From a candidate division CPR3 bacterium GWF2_35_18 (lineage in GTDB: Bacteria; Patescibacteriota; CPR3; GWF2-35-18): a stretch of DNA of 47,748 nucleotides. Below, piece by piece: positions 24,232 to 32,988 of the stretch. The notes below the pieces were generated by a model. The model had not been told where the DNA came from. It did no database searches and saw only the letters and a list, made by a program, of their open reading frames with translations. The translations under genes were made by a program, and so were the position numbers. How positions within the stretch are numbered: position 1 is the stretch's first letter; each line of letters opens with the position of its first letter. The stretch is from positions 1 through 47,748 of the forward strand of contig MESW01000010.1 in NCBI GenBank assembly GCA_001771135.1, written 5' to 3'.

Positions 24232-26397
24232 ATGGCAGAAAAAATTATAAAAGAATTGGAGTTTGCAGGTAAACCACTTATAATTGAAACTGGTTTATTG
24301 GCACCCCAGGCAAATTGTGCTGTCAAAGTACAGTACGGAGAAACAGTGGTTTTAGTAACAGCGGTAGCTGGTTCAGTAAGAGAAGATTTGGGTTATTTCC
24401 CGCTATCTGTTGAATATGAAGAGAAGTATTATGCTGGAGGAAGAATTAGTAGCTCTCGATTTATCAAACGCGAGACAAGACCACAAGATGAAGCGATTTT
24501 GAAAGGCCGTCTTATTGATCGTTCCATTCGTCCATTATTTCCCAAAGATTATAAAAATGAAACGCAAGTTATCGTGACAGTGCTTTCCGTTGATAAAGAG
24601 AATGATCCGGATATTGTAGGTCTGATCGGAGCTTCGGCGGTGCTTTCACTGTCCAATATTCCTTGGAAAGGGCCAATTGCGGGAGTTAGAGTGGGTAAAA
24701 CTGAAACCGGTTATGTCTTAAATCCGGTTAATGGTGATTTGGAAAAATCAACTTTAGACCTCGTTGTTTCTGGTTCCAAAGAAAATATTCTGATGATTGA
24801 AGCTGGAGCCAAAGAGGTAAAAGAAGAAGAGCTTATTGAAGCTCTAAAGTTAGCTCAAACTGAAAATAGTAAAGTAATTACAGCTTTGGAAGAGTTTGTC
24901 AAAGAATCCGGTCAGGAAAAAATGACCTACGCGGTAGAAGAATTAAATACTGACGTGAAAAAGAGTATCCTTGATTTTATTAAAGAAAGTGCTAAAGATG
25001 AGCTTCTTTCTAAAGATCGGGTGGAAAGAGAATCGGCTTCAGGAGAATTTTTAGAAAAGATTTATCTTCAATTTGAAGGTAAATTACCTAAAGAAGACAT
25101 GAAAGAGATTTTTGAAGAAGAGATGAAAAGAATGATTCGGGAAAATATTGTGGAAAAAGATTTGCGTCCTGATGGTCGCGGATTGGAAGAAGTTCGACCT
25201 CTGACAATTCAGGTCGGGATTTTACCACGCACACACGGATCAGGTCTTTTTCAACGCGGTTTAACCCAGGTACTTTCTTTAGTGACTTTGGGCTCGACTT
25301 CTTTACAACAGCTAATTGAAAATATGGAAGGTGAAGAGAAAAAACGATACATGCATCATTATAATTTTCCTCCCTATTCCGTGGGAGAAGTAAATCGTCT
25401 CGGTCCTCCACCTCGCCGTAGTATTGGACACGGCGCTTTGGCGGAAAAATCTTTGATTCCAGTGATTCCTGATAAAGAACTTTTTCCCTATACTATTCGT
25501 GTGGTTTCTGAATGTTTGTCTTCAGCTGGTTCAACTTCAATGGGTTCGGTTTGTGGCTCAACAATCGCTTTGATGGATGCGGGTGTACCTTTGAAAAAAC
25601 CGGTTGCAGGTGTGGCGATGGGAGTCGTTTTTAAAGACGATAAATATAAAGTTTTAACCGATATTCAAGCTCTCGAAGATTTTTACGGCGATATGGATTT
25701 TAAAGTCGCCGGAACCGTCGATGGAATCACCGCCATTCAGCTTGATGTAAAAACTTTGAAATTAACTATCGATATTCTTGCTGAGGCATTAATGCAAGCA
25801 AAACGAGGACGTCTTTTTATTATGGAAAAGATGTTAGCGGTTATTGATAAGCCGCGAGCCACCTTATCCAAATATGCTCCAAAGGTTGAAGTGATTAAAA
25901 TTGATCCCAAAAAAATTGGTGAAGTTATCGGTCCGGGCGGTAAAGTTATTAATAAAATTATAGAGGAAACTCTTACTGAAATTGATATTGAAGAAGATGG
26001 ATCAGTAAATGTTTCTGGAGAAACCGTTGAGGGAATTAAAAAAGCGATTGCGATGATCGAAGGGATTGTTAAAGAGATTATGCCGGGAGAAATATATACC
26101 GGAAAAGTAGTCAAAATCATGGACTTTGGAGCAATTGTAGAACTGTTGCCCAAAAAATCAGGAATGGTACATATCTCTCAGATTACCGATCATCACTTAG
26201 ATAAAGTGGAAGATGCTTTGTCTTTGGGACAAGAAGTGACAGTCAAAGTTCGTGAAATTGATAATATGGGAAGAGTAAACTTGACAATGCGACTTACTGA
26301 CGCGAATAATGGAAGTAATGATGATCGTGGTCCACGTTCTCATGGAGGACAGAAAAGAGATAATTTTCGTCGACCCGATTTTAGAAAAAGAAATTAA
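24232..26397 (+). CDS. pnp: polyribonucleotide nucleotidyltransferase (PNPase)
   Basis: PNPase degrades RNA 3' to 5' by phosphorolysis as a trimer. The 721-residue protein is full length: two RNase PH domains (first with YEEKYYAGGRISSSRFIKRE; second with LRPDGRGLEEVRPL and SAGSTSMGSVCGSTIALMDAGVP), a helical linker, a KH domain (VIGPGGKVINKIIEET) and an S1 domain (GEIYTGKVVKIMDFGAIVELLP), then a basic RG/R-rich tail. FFKSR-type phosphate-site variants read SSRFIKRE here. The ATG at 24232 has no obvious ribosome site and follows a long leader hairpin. The stop codon directly abuts the next ATG. Confidence 0.97.
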   Translation: MAEKIIKELEFAGKPLIIETGLLAPQANCAVKVQYGETVVLVTAVAGSVREDLGYFPLSVEYEEKYYAGGRISSSRFIKRETRPQDEAILKGRLIDRSIRPLFPKDYKNETQVIVTVLSVDKENDPDIVGLIGASAVLSLSNIPWKGPIAGVRVGKTETGYVLNPVNGDLEKSTLDLVVSGSKENILMIEAGAKEVKEEELIEALKLAQTENSKVITALEEFVKESGQEKMTYAVEELNTDVKKSILDFIKESAKDELLSKDRVERESASGEFLEKIYLQFEGKLPKEDMKEIFEEEMKRMIRENIVEKDLRPDGRGLEEVRPLTIQVGILPRTHGSGLFQRGLTQVLSLVTLGSTSLQQLIENMEGEEKKRYMHHYNFPPYSVGEVNRLGPPPRRSIGHGALAEKSLIPVIPDKELFPYTIRVVSECLSSAGSTSMGSVCGSTIALMDAGVPLKKPVAGVAMGVVFKDDKYKVLTDIQALEDFYGDMDFKVAGTVDGITAIQLDVKTLKLTIDILAEALMQAKRGRLFIMEKMLAVIDKPRATLSKYAPKVEVIKIDPKKIGEVIGPGGKVINKIIEETLTEIDIEEDGSVNVSGETVEGIKKAIAMIEGIVKEIMPGEIYTGKVVKIMDFGAIVELLPKKSGMVHISQITDHHLDKVEDALSLGQEVTVKVREIDNMGRVNLTMRLTDANNGSNDDRGPRSHGGQKRDNFRRPDFRKRN

Positions 26398-27519
26398 ATG
26401 CCTATGAATACTGCCCCAAAATCTTTAAATACAGATTTAAAAGATGATAATTTCCTCTCACAAGAAGTAGATAAGCTGCAAAAACAGCTTGAAGAAGCAG
26501 TCATTCCACCGGAACTTAAAGAAAATGTACGTTTGATGATTCGACGTGTGGCCAATCTTTTTGGCTCTGCAGCTTATGCTTCTGAATATGAAAATGCTTC
26601 CTTATATCTTGATTGGGTAACTTGCCTGCCTTGGGATAGAAGATCAGAAGATAATCTTGATCTTGATCGTGCTCGGAAAATCCTTGATGTAAATCATTAT
26701 GGAATGGAACCGGTTAAAGAGAGAATTTTGGAATATTTAGCAGTTATAAATCTTCAAGATCGAAAACGAAAATTAAAAACCGAAGAGGAGAAAAAAGGTA
26801 AAGTTCATTTCCGAAATAACGTAATCTTTTTAGTGGGACTTCCTGGTATTGGTAAAACTTCAGTTGCCAAATCGGTAGCTGAAGCTTTAAATAAAGAATT
26901 TGTACGTATTCCTTTTGGAGGAATGGGTTCGGCCGTCATTTTAAGAGGTCAATCACGTGTATTTCCGGATGCGGAACCTGGACTAGTCATTAAAAGCTTG
27001 CGTCGAGCCAAAACGAAAAATCCACTAATTTTGCTTGATGAGATTGATCGTGTGGCTGATTCCGCGAGAGCTGAGATTATGGGAGTTTTACTGGAACTTC
27101 TTGATCCAGAGCAGAATAATGAATATCGGGATCATTTTATCGATTATCCTTTTGATCTTTCCGAGGCGATGTTTATTGCAACTGGAAATAATACCGGAGG
27201 TGTGGCGAATGCCGTTCTTGATCGTTTGGAAGTGATACAAATGCCTTCCTATACCGATCAGGAAAAGTTAGCAATCGCGAGAAACTATCTATTTCCAAAA
27301 GAGATGGCAAATGTAGGACTTTCGGAATCCGATCTTCAAATTGATGAAGATGTTTGGGTCGATATCATTCGTCCTCTTGGCTATGATGCGGGAGTGCGTA
27401 TGTTATCGCGTACAATTCAAGGTATCTGTCGAATTGTAGCCAAAAAAATCGTTTTAGGTGAAGGTAAAAGTTTTCGCGTGACTACTGAAAACGTGAAAGA
27501 GTATTTACCCAAGTGGTAA
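26398..27519 (+). CDS. Lon-type AAA+ ATPase module without protease domain
   Basis: The 373 residues match the middle of Lon. A helical lead-in contains LDWVTCLPWDRRSEDNLDLDRARKILD, followed by NHYGMEPVKERILEYLAV. The AAA+ core has Walker A GLPGIGKTS (near 150), IPFGGMG, Walker B LILLDEIDRV, sensor GNN and the C-terminal lid GYDAGVRMLSRTIQGICRIVAKKIV. Lon normally has an N-terminal substrate domain of about 300 residues and a Ser-Lys protease domain of about 200 residues; both are absent, and the gene ends cleanly with EYLPKW and a terminator. It could be an unfoldase working with another peptidase or a remodeller of the RNA machinery encoded around it. The ATG abuts the pnp stop codon, so translation is likely coupled. 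Confidence 0.82.
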   Translation: MPMNTAPKSLNTDLKDDNFLSQEVDKLQKQLEEAVIPPELKENVRLMIRRVANLFGSAAYASEYENASLYLDWVTCLPWDRRSEDNLDLDRARKILDVNHYGMEPVKERILEYLAVINLQDRKRKLKTEEEKKGKVHFRNNVIFLVGLPGIGKTSVAKSVAEALNKEFVRIPFGGMGSAVILRGQSRVFPDAEPGLVIKSLRRAKTKNPLILLDEIDRVADSARAEIMGVLLELLDPEQNNEYRDHFIDYPFDLSEAMFIATGNNTGGVANAVLDRLEVIQMPSYTDQEKLAIARNYLFPKEMANVGLSESDLQIDEDVWVDIIRPLGYDAGVRMLSRTIQGICRIVAKKIVLGEGKSFRVTTENVKEYLPKW

Positions 27520-27550
27520 AAACTCTTTGTTAGTATAAGATTTTTTCTTT

Positions 27551-27576
27551 AAAACGCGAGCAGTTGCTCGCGTTTT
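27551..27576. terminator. intrinsic terminator after the Lon-like gene
   Basis: AAAACGCGAGCA (27551-27562), GT, then the exact reverse complement TGCTCGCGTTTT (27565-27576): a perfect 12-bp GC-rich stem flanked by A and T tracts, able to act in both directions. It separates the pnp/Lon-like transcript from rnj. No strong promoter is apparent between it and rnj, so some read-through or a weak promoter must exist. Confidence 0.8.
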
Positions 27577-27600
27577 AATAGATTGAAAGTGTTTTAAATT

Positions 27601-29328
27601 ATGAATGAAATTATGAATAAAAAAATAGAAAATGATGTTAAAGATATAAGTTCAAATAAATATCACGAAAGTATCTCTTTAAAGAAAATCCTGAAAATAA
27701 TCCCTCTTGGTGGAGCCGGAATGGTAACCAAGAATATGTGGATTTATGAATATGGAGAAGATATTTTGATTATAGATTGCGGAATGGGTTTTCCTGATGA
27801 AGATATGTTGGGAGTGGATATGGTAATTCCTGATATCTCATACTTACGGGAAAGAGCTTCTCGAATAAAAGGAATGTTTTTAACTCATGGTCATGAAGAT
27901 CATATAGGAGCAGTACCTTACGTTCTAAAAGAATTATCGATTCCGCTTTATGGTTCCAAATTAACTTTGGGATTAGTAAGAGCAAAACTTCAAGAATATG
28001 AGATGGACAAGGGAGTTATTTTTAATGTCATTGAGTCTGACGATAAAATAAAAATTGGCAATTTTGATTTGGAATTTGTACATCTTGCACATTCTGTTCC
28101 AGACCATTTAGGGGTAATAATAAAAATTCCAGAAGGAAAGATTTTGCATGCTCCTGATTACAAATTTGACTGGACTCCGGTAGACGGTAAACCAACTGAA
28201 GTACACAAATTAGCCAAACTGCGCGGGGAACTTCTTCTACTGCTTTCTGATTGTGTGAGAATTGAAAAAGATGGTTATACTCTAACAGAGAGAGCTATTG
28301 AAGAGACTTTTGAAAAAGAGATGCAAAAGGCTAAGGGAAGAGTTCTAATTACCACTTTTTCTTCAAATATTTCCAGATTACAACAAGCTATAAATGCTGC
28401 CCAAAAATATCATCGGAAGATTGCCTTTGTAGGTAGAAGTATTTATCGCAACATGGAAGTGGCGCAGCAACTGAATTATCTTTCTTTTCCCAGAGATACT
28501 GTAATTGAGCCTAAGGAAATTAAAAAATATAATCCAGATGAACTGGTGATTTTAATTTCTGGTAGTCAAGGTCAATCCAATTCAGCTTTAGCTCGAGTTG
28601 CCAACGATGATCACCCGATGGTACAGATTCAAGAAGGAGATGTGGTGATTTTTGCTTCTGATCCGATTCCGGGAAATCTGGATTCTGTTTACAAAGTTAT
28701 TGATCAGCTTTCAGAAAGAGGTGCCGAAGTTCGATACAGTGAGATTACTGATGATGTTCATGTCTCAGGACATGCGGCTAAGGAGGAGCTGAAATTTATG
28801 CTTGGTCTGACGCTGCCGAAGTTTTTAGTGCCGATTGGAGGCGAAATTCGACACGGCAAAATGTTTGCCGGAATCGCCAAGGATATGGGAATTCAAGAGA
28901 CTTTGATTATGAAAGAGGGAGATACTTTAAGAATTGAAAATGGGAATTGTAAATTAGGAGAGCGGATAAAAACTTCTGAAGTGATGATTGACGGAGCCGA
29001 TCTTGAGAATATTCAAGATATTGTAATTCGTGATCGCCAGGTCCTTTCTAAAGATGGAATATTTCTAGTAGTTGTGACTATTGATAAAAACGCGAAAACC
29101 TTGATTTCTGAACCAGAGGTTGTTTCGCGCGGTTTTGTCTATATGAAAGAGGCCGATAAAATCTTGGACGATACAAGATCAATCGTGATTCAAACGATTA
29201 AAGGAAAAATCCACGAAGACAGTGATCCAAAGTTTTTACGTCGACAGCTCATCACTGCTTTAGAGAGATATATCTATAAGCAAACAGAGATGAGACCGAT
29301 GATTTTACCGGTTATTATTACGGTCTAA
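27601..29328 (+). CDS. rnj: ribonuclease J
   Basis: RNase J is a metallo-beta-lactamase/beta-CASP nuclease with endo- and 5'-3' exonuclease activity, central to mRNA turnover in bacteria lacking RNase E. The 575-residue protein has the metal-binding HGHEDHIGA near 97-105, HAPDYKFDWTPVDG, the beta-CASP segment with ISGSQGQ, HVSGHA and the late PIGGEIRHGK. The C-terminal domain (IVIRDRQVLSKDGIFLVVV to the end) is present. Variations: the usual SDSTN block reads SDCVR, and the HGExRH block reads GGEIRH, keeping the final His. The ATG at 27601 has a second in-frame ATG four codons later; neither has a good ribosome site. Confidence 0.93.
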   Translation: MNEIMNKKIENDVKDISSNKYHESISLKKILKIIPLGGAGMVTKNMWIYEYGEDILIIDCGMGFPDEDMLGVDMVIPDISYLRERASRIKGMFLTHGHEDHIGAVPYVLKELSIPLYGSKLTLGLVRAKLQEYEMDKGVIFNVIESDDKIKIGNFDLEFVHLAHSVPDHLGVIIKIPEGKILHAPDYKFDWTPVDGKPTEVHKLAKLRGELLLLLSDCVRIEKDGYTLTERAIEETFEKEMQKAKGRVLITTFSSNISRLQQAINAAQKYHRKIAFVGRSIYRNMEVAQQLNYLSFPRDTVIEPKEIKKYNPDELVILISGSQGQSNSALARVANDDHPMVQIQEGDVVIFASDPIPGNLDSVYKVIDQLSERGAEVRYSEITDDVHVSGHAAKEELKFMLGLTLPKFLVPIGGEIRHGKMFAGIAKDMGIQETLIMKEGDTLRIENGNCKLGERIKTSEVMIDGADLENIQDIVIRDRQVLSKDGIFLVVVTIDKNAKTLISEPEVVSRGFVYMKEADKILDDTRSIVIQTIKGKIHEDSDPKFLRRQLITALERYIYKQTEMRPMILPVIITV

Positions 29329-29335
29329 GTTGCAG

Positions 29336-29341
29336 TATAAT
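29336..29341 (+). promoter_or_regulatory. consensus -10 box 10 bases before a start codon
   Basis: TATAAT overlaps the end region of rnj. With normal geometry the start would fall about 3 bases before the ATG at 29351, so the message would be nearly leaderless. The -35 region (TTATTA near 29312-29317, 18-base spacing) is weak. Confidence 0.4.
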
Positions 29342-29350
29342 ATATCCTAT

Positions 29351-29734
29351 ATGCCTGGGAAGAAAATACTAATTATTTTAATCTTTATATTACTATTTGG
29401 GGGATTATACTATTTCCGTGAAAAAATATATGTTACATATGTGGATGTAATTTTAGATAACAGATACCATGGGGTTGCTTGTGAGAATTTGCCAAGCTTG
29501 AGTGATGTAGATAAGGTCTTAAGGAATAAGGAAAACCTTGTTAATAGAATAAAAAGTATCCGACCGGATGAAGATGAGAATCATTCTTACATTTCAGTTG
29601 ATGTAAATGAACCGTGTGCCAACAAAGGTGAAATAATGATTCGGTATCCCTCTCATGATGATCGAGTAAAAATTGAGATAATCTTAAAAGATGATTCTTT
29701 TGACGGAATCCCGTATAATTTAATTAATAATTAA
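29351..29734 (+). CDS. small membrane-anchored protein, unknown function
   Basis: About 127 residues: a basic start (MPGKK), one membrane helix (about 6-22) and a soluble extracytoplasmic domain of about 100 residues with two Cys (VACENLPSL and NEPCANKGE) that could form a disulfide, and a C-terminal DGIPYNLINN. No family recognised. A TTG at 29330 would extend the reading frame by seven codons, but the ATG follows a consensus -10 box closely. It lies between rnj and ftsK, 10 bases before ftsK, and is probably co-transcribed with it. Confidence 0.6.
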   Translation: MPGKKILIILIFILLFGGLYYFREKIYVTYVDVILDNRYHGVACENLPSLSDVDKVLRNKENLVNRIKSIRPDEDENHSYISVDVNEPCANKGEIMIRYPSHDDRVKIEIILKDDSFDGIPYNLINN

Positions 29735-29744
29735 CTCATAATTT

Positions 29745-32039
29745 ATGTCAAGAAAAAGAAGAGGTCGGCCAAAAAGTTATAGGAAGCACAAAAGTCGTTC
29801 CCGTGGCTCGGCTTTTAAAATAAAACTAAAAAGTAGTAGCATTCGTTCTATTTCGAGTGTTCTACTACTTAGTGCTGCACTTTTGACTTTACTTTCATAT
29901 GTTGGTCAATCTATCGGTCCGGATAACATTCTACAGGATCTTTTAAACCGTTATTTTGGTCTGGGAGCAATTTTTATCCCCTTAATTTTAACTATTTTTG
30001 GTCTCTATTTAACCGGAGTGAAGTGGGGATTTTCCCGGGCGAATGTTTGGGTCGGTCTTACCATTTTCCAAATTGCTTTTATTTCTCTAATTTCTCTCTT
30101 CCAAAATGCTACCGAAATAAAAGACGGAGGAATAATCGGACAATTTGTAGCTTCAAAATTAAGCACAGTATTTTCGAATCTGGGAGCTATTATCCTAATT
30201 TCAACCGTGCTTTTTGTTTCTTTACTGATTACTTTAGATGCCTCTTTAACGGAAACTTTGAATATGATCGGAAATACTTTAGTAGGGTTTTTTAAAGTGA
30301 TCAAAGAAATTTTCACGCATTTATTTAATAAAGAACAACAAATTTCTTTAAAAGACATCAAAGCCAGTAATGAAAACACATCAAAATCGTTACCACAGGT
30401 AGAGGAAAATTTAGCTACTGATAAAGATAAAAAAGAGATGAAAGTTATTGATCCTTCTCTTCGTCAGGTAACAGATTCAAATCAAGCATCGATGAAAAAA
30501 GAAAAAGAGAAAACGGAAAATCTAGATGGGCTCAAAGAAGAAACTGTTTTTGCCAATCTTCCGGTTTCCGATAAGGTTTGGGAATATCCTCCTTTGTCTC
30601 TGCTTTCAGATAAGCCTCCGGTTCCTGCTGATCGTGGAGATATTAAACAGAATGCACATAAAATAGAAAAAGCTTTAGATTCTTTTGGAATCAGGGCAAA
30701 AGTAATTGAAGTTAACTGTGGTCCATCAGTAACACAGTATGCTTTGGAGCTTACAGAAGGAACAAAAATTGCCAAAGTTACCGCGCTTGCCAATGATTTA
30801 GCCCTAGCCCTGGCAGCGCCAACAGGAACGGTCAGAATTGAGGCTCCGATTCCGGGACGATCTTTGGTAGGAATTGAAGTTCCAAACTATTCGCCGACAT
30901 TGGTAACGCTAAAAAATACTTTGCAATCAGAATCATTCAAGAAAAATAAATCAAAGCTTTCTGTTATTTTGGGGCACAATGTTTCCGGTCAGACAGTTTT
31001 TGATGATTTGAGTAAAATGCCTCATATACTTATTGCCGGAGCAACTGGAAGTGGAAAAACGGTGTGTTTAAATTCTTTCCTTGCGGCATTACTCTTCCAA
31101 AATGCGCCTCATGAACTGAAATTTATTATGGTCGATCCCAAAAGAGTAGAGATGGTTCAATATAATGGAATTCCCCATTTACTGACTCCAGTTATTACCG
31201 AAGCCGATAAAGTACTTTCGGCTATGAAATGGTCGGTAGCGGAAATGGAACGGAGATACAAACTTTTCCAAAAAGCGAGAGTGAGAAATATTATTGCCTA
31301 TAACGAACTCTCTGGTTTTCAGGCTATTCCCAACATTGTTGTTGTTGTTGATGAGATGGCTGATTTAATGATGTATGCTCCGAAAGACTTTGAAGGAACA
31401 ATTTGTCGTTTAGCTCAAATGTCACGGGCTACCGGTATTCATCTTATATTAGCGACACAAAGACCATCAGTTGACGTTATCACCGGACTTATCAAAGCAA
31501 ATATTCCTTGCCGTGTGGCTTTTAATGTGACTTCTTCAGTTGATTCTCGTGTAATTCTTGATCAACCTGGAGCCGAAAAGCTGCTTGGTCGAGGAGATAT
31601 GCTTTATCTTCCTCCAGACAAAGCAAAACCGCAACGAATACAGGGAGTTTATGTTGCCGATGAAGAGCTGAAAGCGCTTCAGGATTTTCTCAAAGAAAAA
31701 GGAGCCGATCAAGTCGAATATCATGAAGAGGTAACAGAATTTGCTCCTCAAAAAGCTCCGGGCAGTATTGAAGGTGTGGAACCTGAGGATGATCTTTTTG
31801 AAGAAGCGGTAAATATTGTTTGTTCTCATCAAAAAGCTTCAGCGTCATTACTCCAAAGACGTTTGCGAGTAGGTTATGCCAGAGCAGCACGACTTCTTGA
31901 TCAGCTCCAACAACGTGGAGTTGTTAGTGAAGCGGATGGAGCAAAACCACGGAATATTTTAATCAGTAGTCCGGAAGAATTTTTTGGTTCTCAAAAAGAA
32001 GCACAGGAAGAACAGCCCATTACGGAGGCAGATCAATGA
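29745..32039 (+). CDS. ftsK: DNA translocase FtsK/SpoIIIE
   Basis: FtsK pumps chromosomal DNA through the closing septum. The 764-residue protein opens with a strongly basic region (RKRRGRPKSYRKHKSRSR), then about four membrane helices (35-190), a charged linker to about 260, and the motor: GATGSGKT near 432, MVDPKRVEM, VVVVDEMADLMM (Walker B) and ATGIHLILATQRPSVDVITGLIKANIPCRVAF. A C-terminal winged-helix gamma domain (SLLQRRLRVGYARAARLLDQLQQRGVV) recognises orienting DNA sequences in relatives. All parts are present. It overlaps the RodZ-like gene by ATGA (32036-32039), so the two are translationally coupled. Confidence 0.96.
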   Translation: MSRKRRGRPKSYRKHKSRSRGSAFKIKLKSSSIRSISSVLLLSAALLTLLSYVGQSIGPDNILQDLLNRYFGLGAIFIPLILTIFGLYLTGVKWGFSRANVWVGLTIFQIAFISLISLFQNATEIKDGGIIGQFVASKLSTVFSNLGAIILISTVLFVSLLITLDASLTETLNMIGNTLVGFFKVIKEIFTHLFNKEQQISLKDIKASNENTSKSLPQVEENLATDKDKKEMKVIDPSLRQVTDSNQASMKKEKEKTENLDGLKEETVFANLPVSDKVWEYPPLSLLSDKPPVPADRGDIKQNAHKIEKALDSFGIRAKVIEVNCGPSVTQYALELTEGTKIAKVTALANDLALALAAPTGTVRIEAPIPGRSLVGIEVPNYSPTLVTLKNTLQSESFKKNKSKLSVILGHNVSGQTVFDDLSKMPHILIAGATGSGKTVCLNSFLAALLFQNAPHELKFIMVDPKRVEMVQYNGIPHLLTPVITEADKVLSAMKWSVAEMERRYKLFQKARVRNIIAYNELSGFQAIPNIVVVVDEMADLMMYAPKDFEGTICRLAQMSRATGIHLILATQRPSVDVITGLIKANIPCRVAFNVTSSVDSRVILDQPGAEKLLGRGDMLYLPPDKAKPQRIQGVYVADEELKALQDFLKEKGADQVEYHEEVTEFAPQKAPGSIEGVEPEDDLFEEAVNIVCSHQKASASLLQRRLRVGYARAARLLDQLQQRGVVSEADGAKPRNILISSPEEFFGSQKEAQEEQPITEADQ

Positions 32040-32977
32040 GAACTGTGGGTGAGCTTCTCAAAAAAAACCGTGAGAGTCGCAACTTTTCACTAAGCGATGT
32101 TTCCAAATTAACCAAAATTAGGATTAATTATCTAAAAGCGATTGAAGAGTCAGATTATGAAGTTTTGCCTGCTCCAGTTTTTACCCGTGGTTTTATTAAA
32201 AACTATGCCGAGTTTTTAGGTCTTGATGTTCAGGAAGTCTTAGCATTTTTTAGACGTGAATTTGATGAAAGAAAAGCAAAGAAAAAACCTAGTCTTAAAC
32301 CTCCTCAGCCAATTCGAAAAACTTTAGAGATTTTTACTCCATCTAATTTTATTATTACGATTGTGAGTATTTTGGTGATCGGATTTTTGGGATATTTATA
32401 CATTCAGTATCGTTCTTATTCAAAATCTCCAGAGCTATTTATTAGCAAACCAACCGATAGAGTACAACAAACTTTGTCATATACAGAAGTCGTTGGAAAA
32501 ACTGATGAAGACGCAATTGTGAAAGTAAATGGACAAACAATTCGTTCTGCTGGAAATGGAAATTTTTCCGTGACTGTTGATCTATCTGAAGGCGAAAATA
32601 AGATTCAGATTTCGGCTGTAAATCCTTTAGGAAAGGAAACTGTTGAGACAAGGACGGTTTACTATCTGGTTGAGCAAGAAGTAGCTAATAATGAAAACCA
32701 GGAAGATAACATTAACAATGAAGTAGAAACAATTGAAGGTGTTGAGATTGAAGTTTCTGTTGGTCCTAATGCCGCTTGGATCAAAGTTACCACAGATGAG
32801 GTTGATTCTTTTGAAGGGATTTTGAATCCTGGAGTTACGAGACTCTTTACAGCGCACGAAAGCATTAGACTTCGAACTGGTAACGGGGGTTCTACAAAAA
32901 TTAAGGTTAATGGTGTTGATCAAGGATTAATGGGAACAGAGGGAATGCCGGTTGAGAAAGAGTATAAAAAAGAATAA
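32036..32977 (+). CDS. RodZ-like membrane protein with HTH, Ig-like and DUF4115-type domains
   Basis: The 313-residue protein has an N-terminal HTH_25/Cro-like domain (RTVGELLKKNRESRNFSLSD... about 1-75) and a basic stretch KKKPSLKPPQP. One membrane helix follows (about 103-122). The extracytoplasmic part starts with a beta-sandwich resembling glucodextranase-B/Ig-like domains (AIVKVNGQTIRSAGNGNFSVTVDLSEGENKIQI, about 133-215), then an acidic linker, and ends with a DUF4115-like RodZ C-terminal domain (AAWIKVTTDEVDSFEGILNPGVT...GNGGSTKIKVNG). RodZ links MreB to the elongation machinery; no mreB lies nearby, and the Ig-like insertion is unusual for classical RodZ. Coupled to ftsK by a 4-base overlap, suggesting a division or shape role. 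Confidence 0.82.
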   Translation: MRTVGELLKKNRESRNFSLSDVSKLTKIRINYLKAIEESDYEVLPAPVFTRGFIKNYAEFLGLDVQEVLAFFRREFDERKAKKKPSLKPPQPIRKTLEIFTPSNFIITIVSILVIGFLGYLYIQYRSYSKSPELFISKPTDRVQQTLSYTEVVGKTDEDAIVKVNGQTIRSAGNGNFSVTVDLSEGENKIQISAVNPLGKETVETRTVYYLVEQEVANNENQEDNINNEVETIEGVEIEVSVGPNAAWIKVTTDEVDSFEGILNPGVTRLFTAHESIRLRTGNGGSTKIKVNGVDQGLMGTEGMPVEKEYKKE

Positions 32978-32988
32978 ATAAAAAGGTA

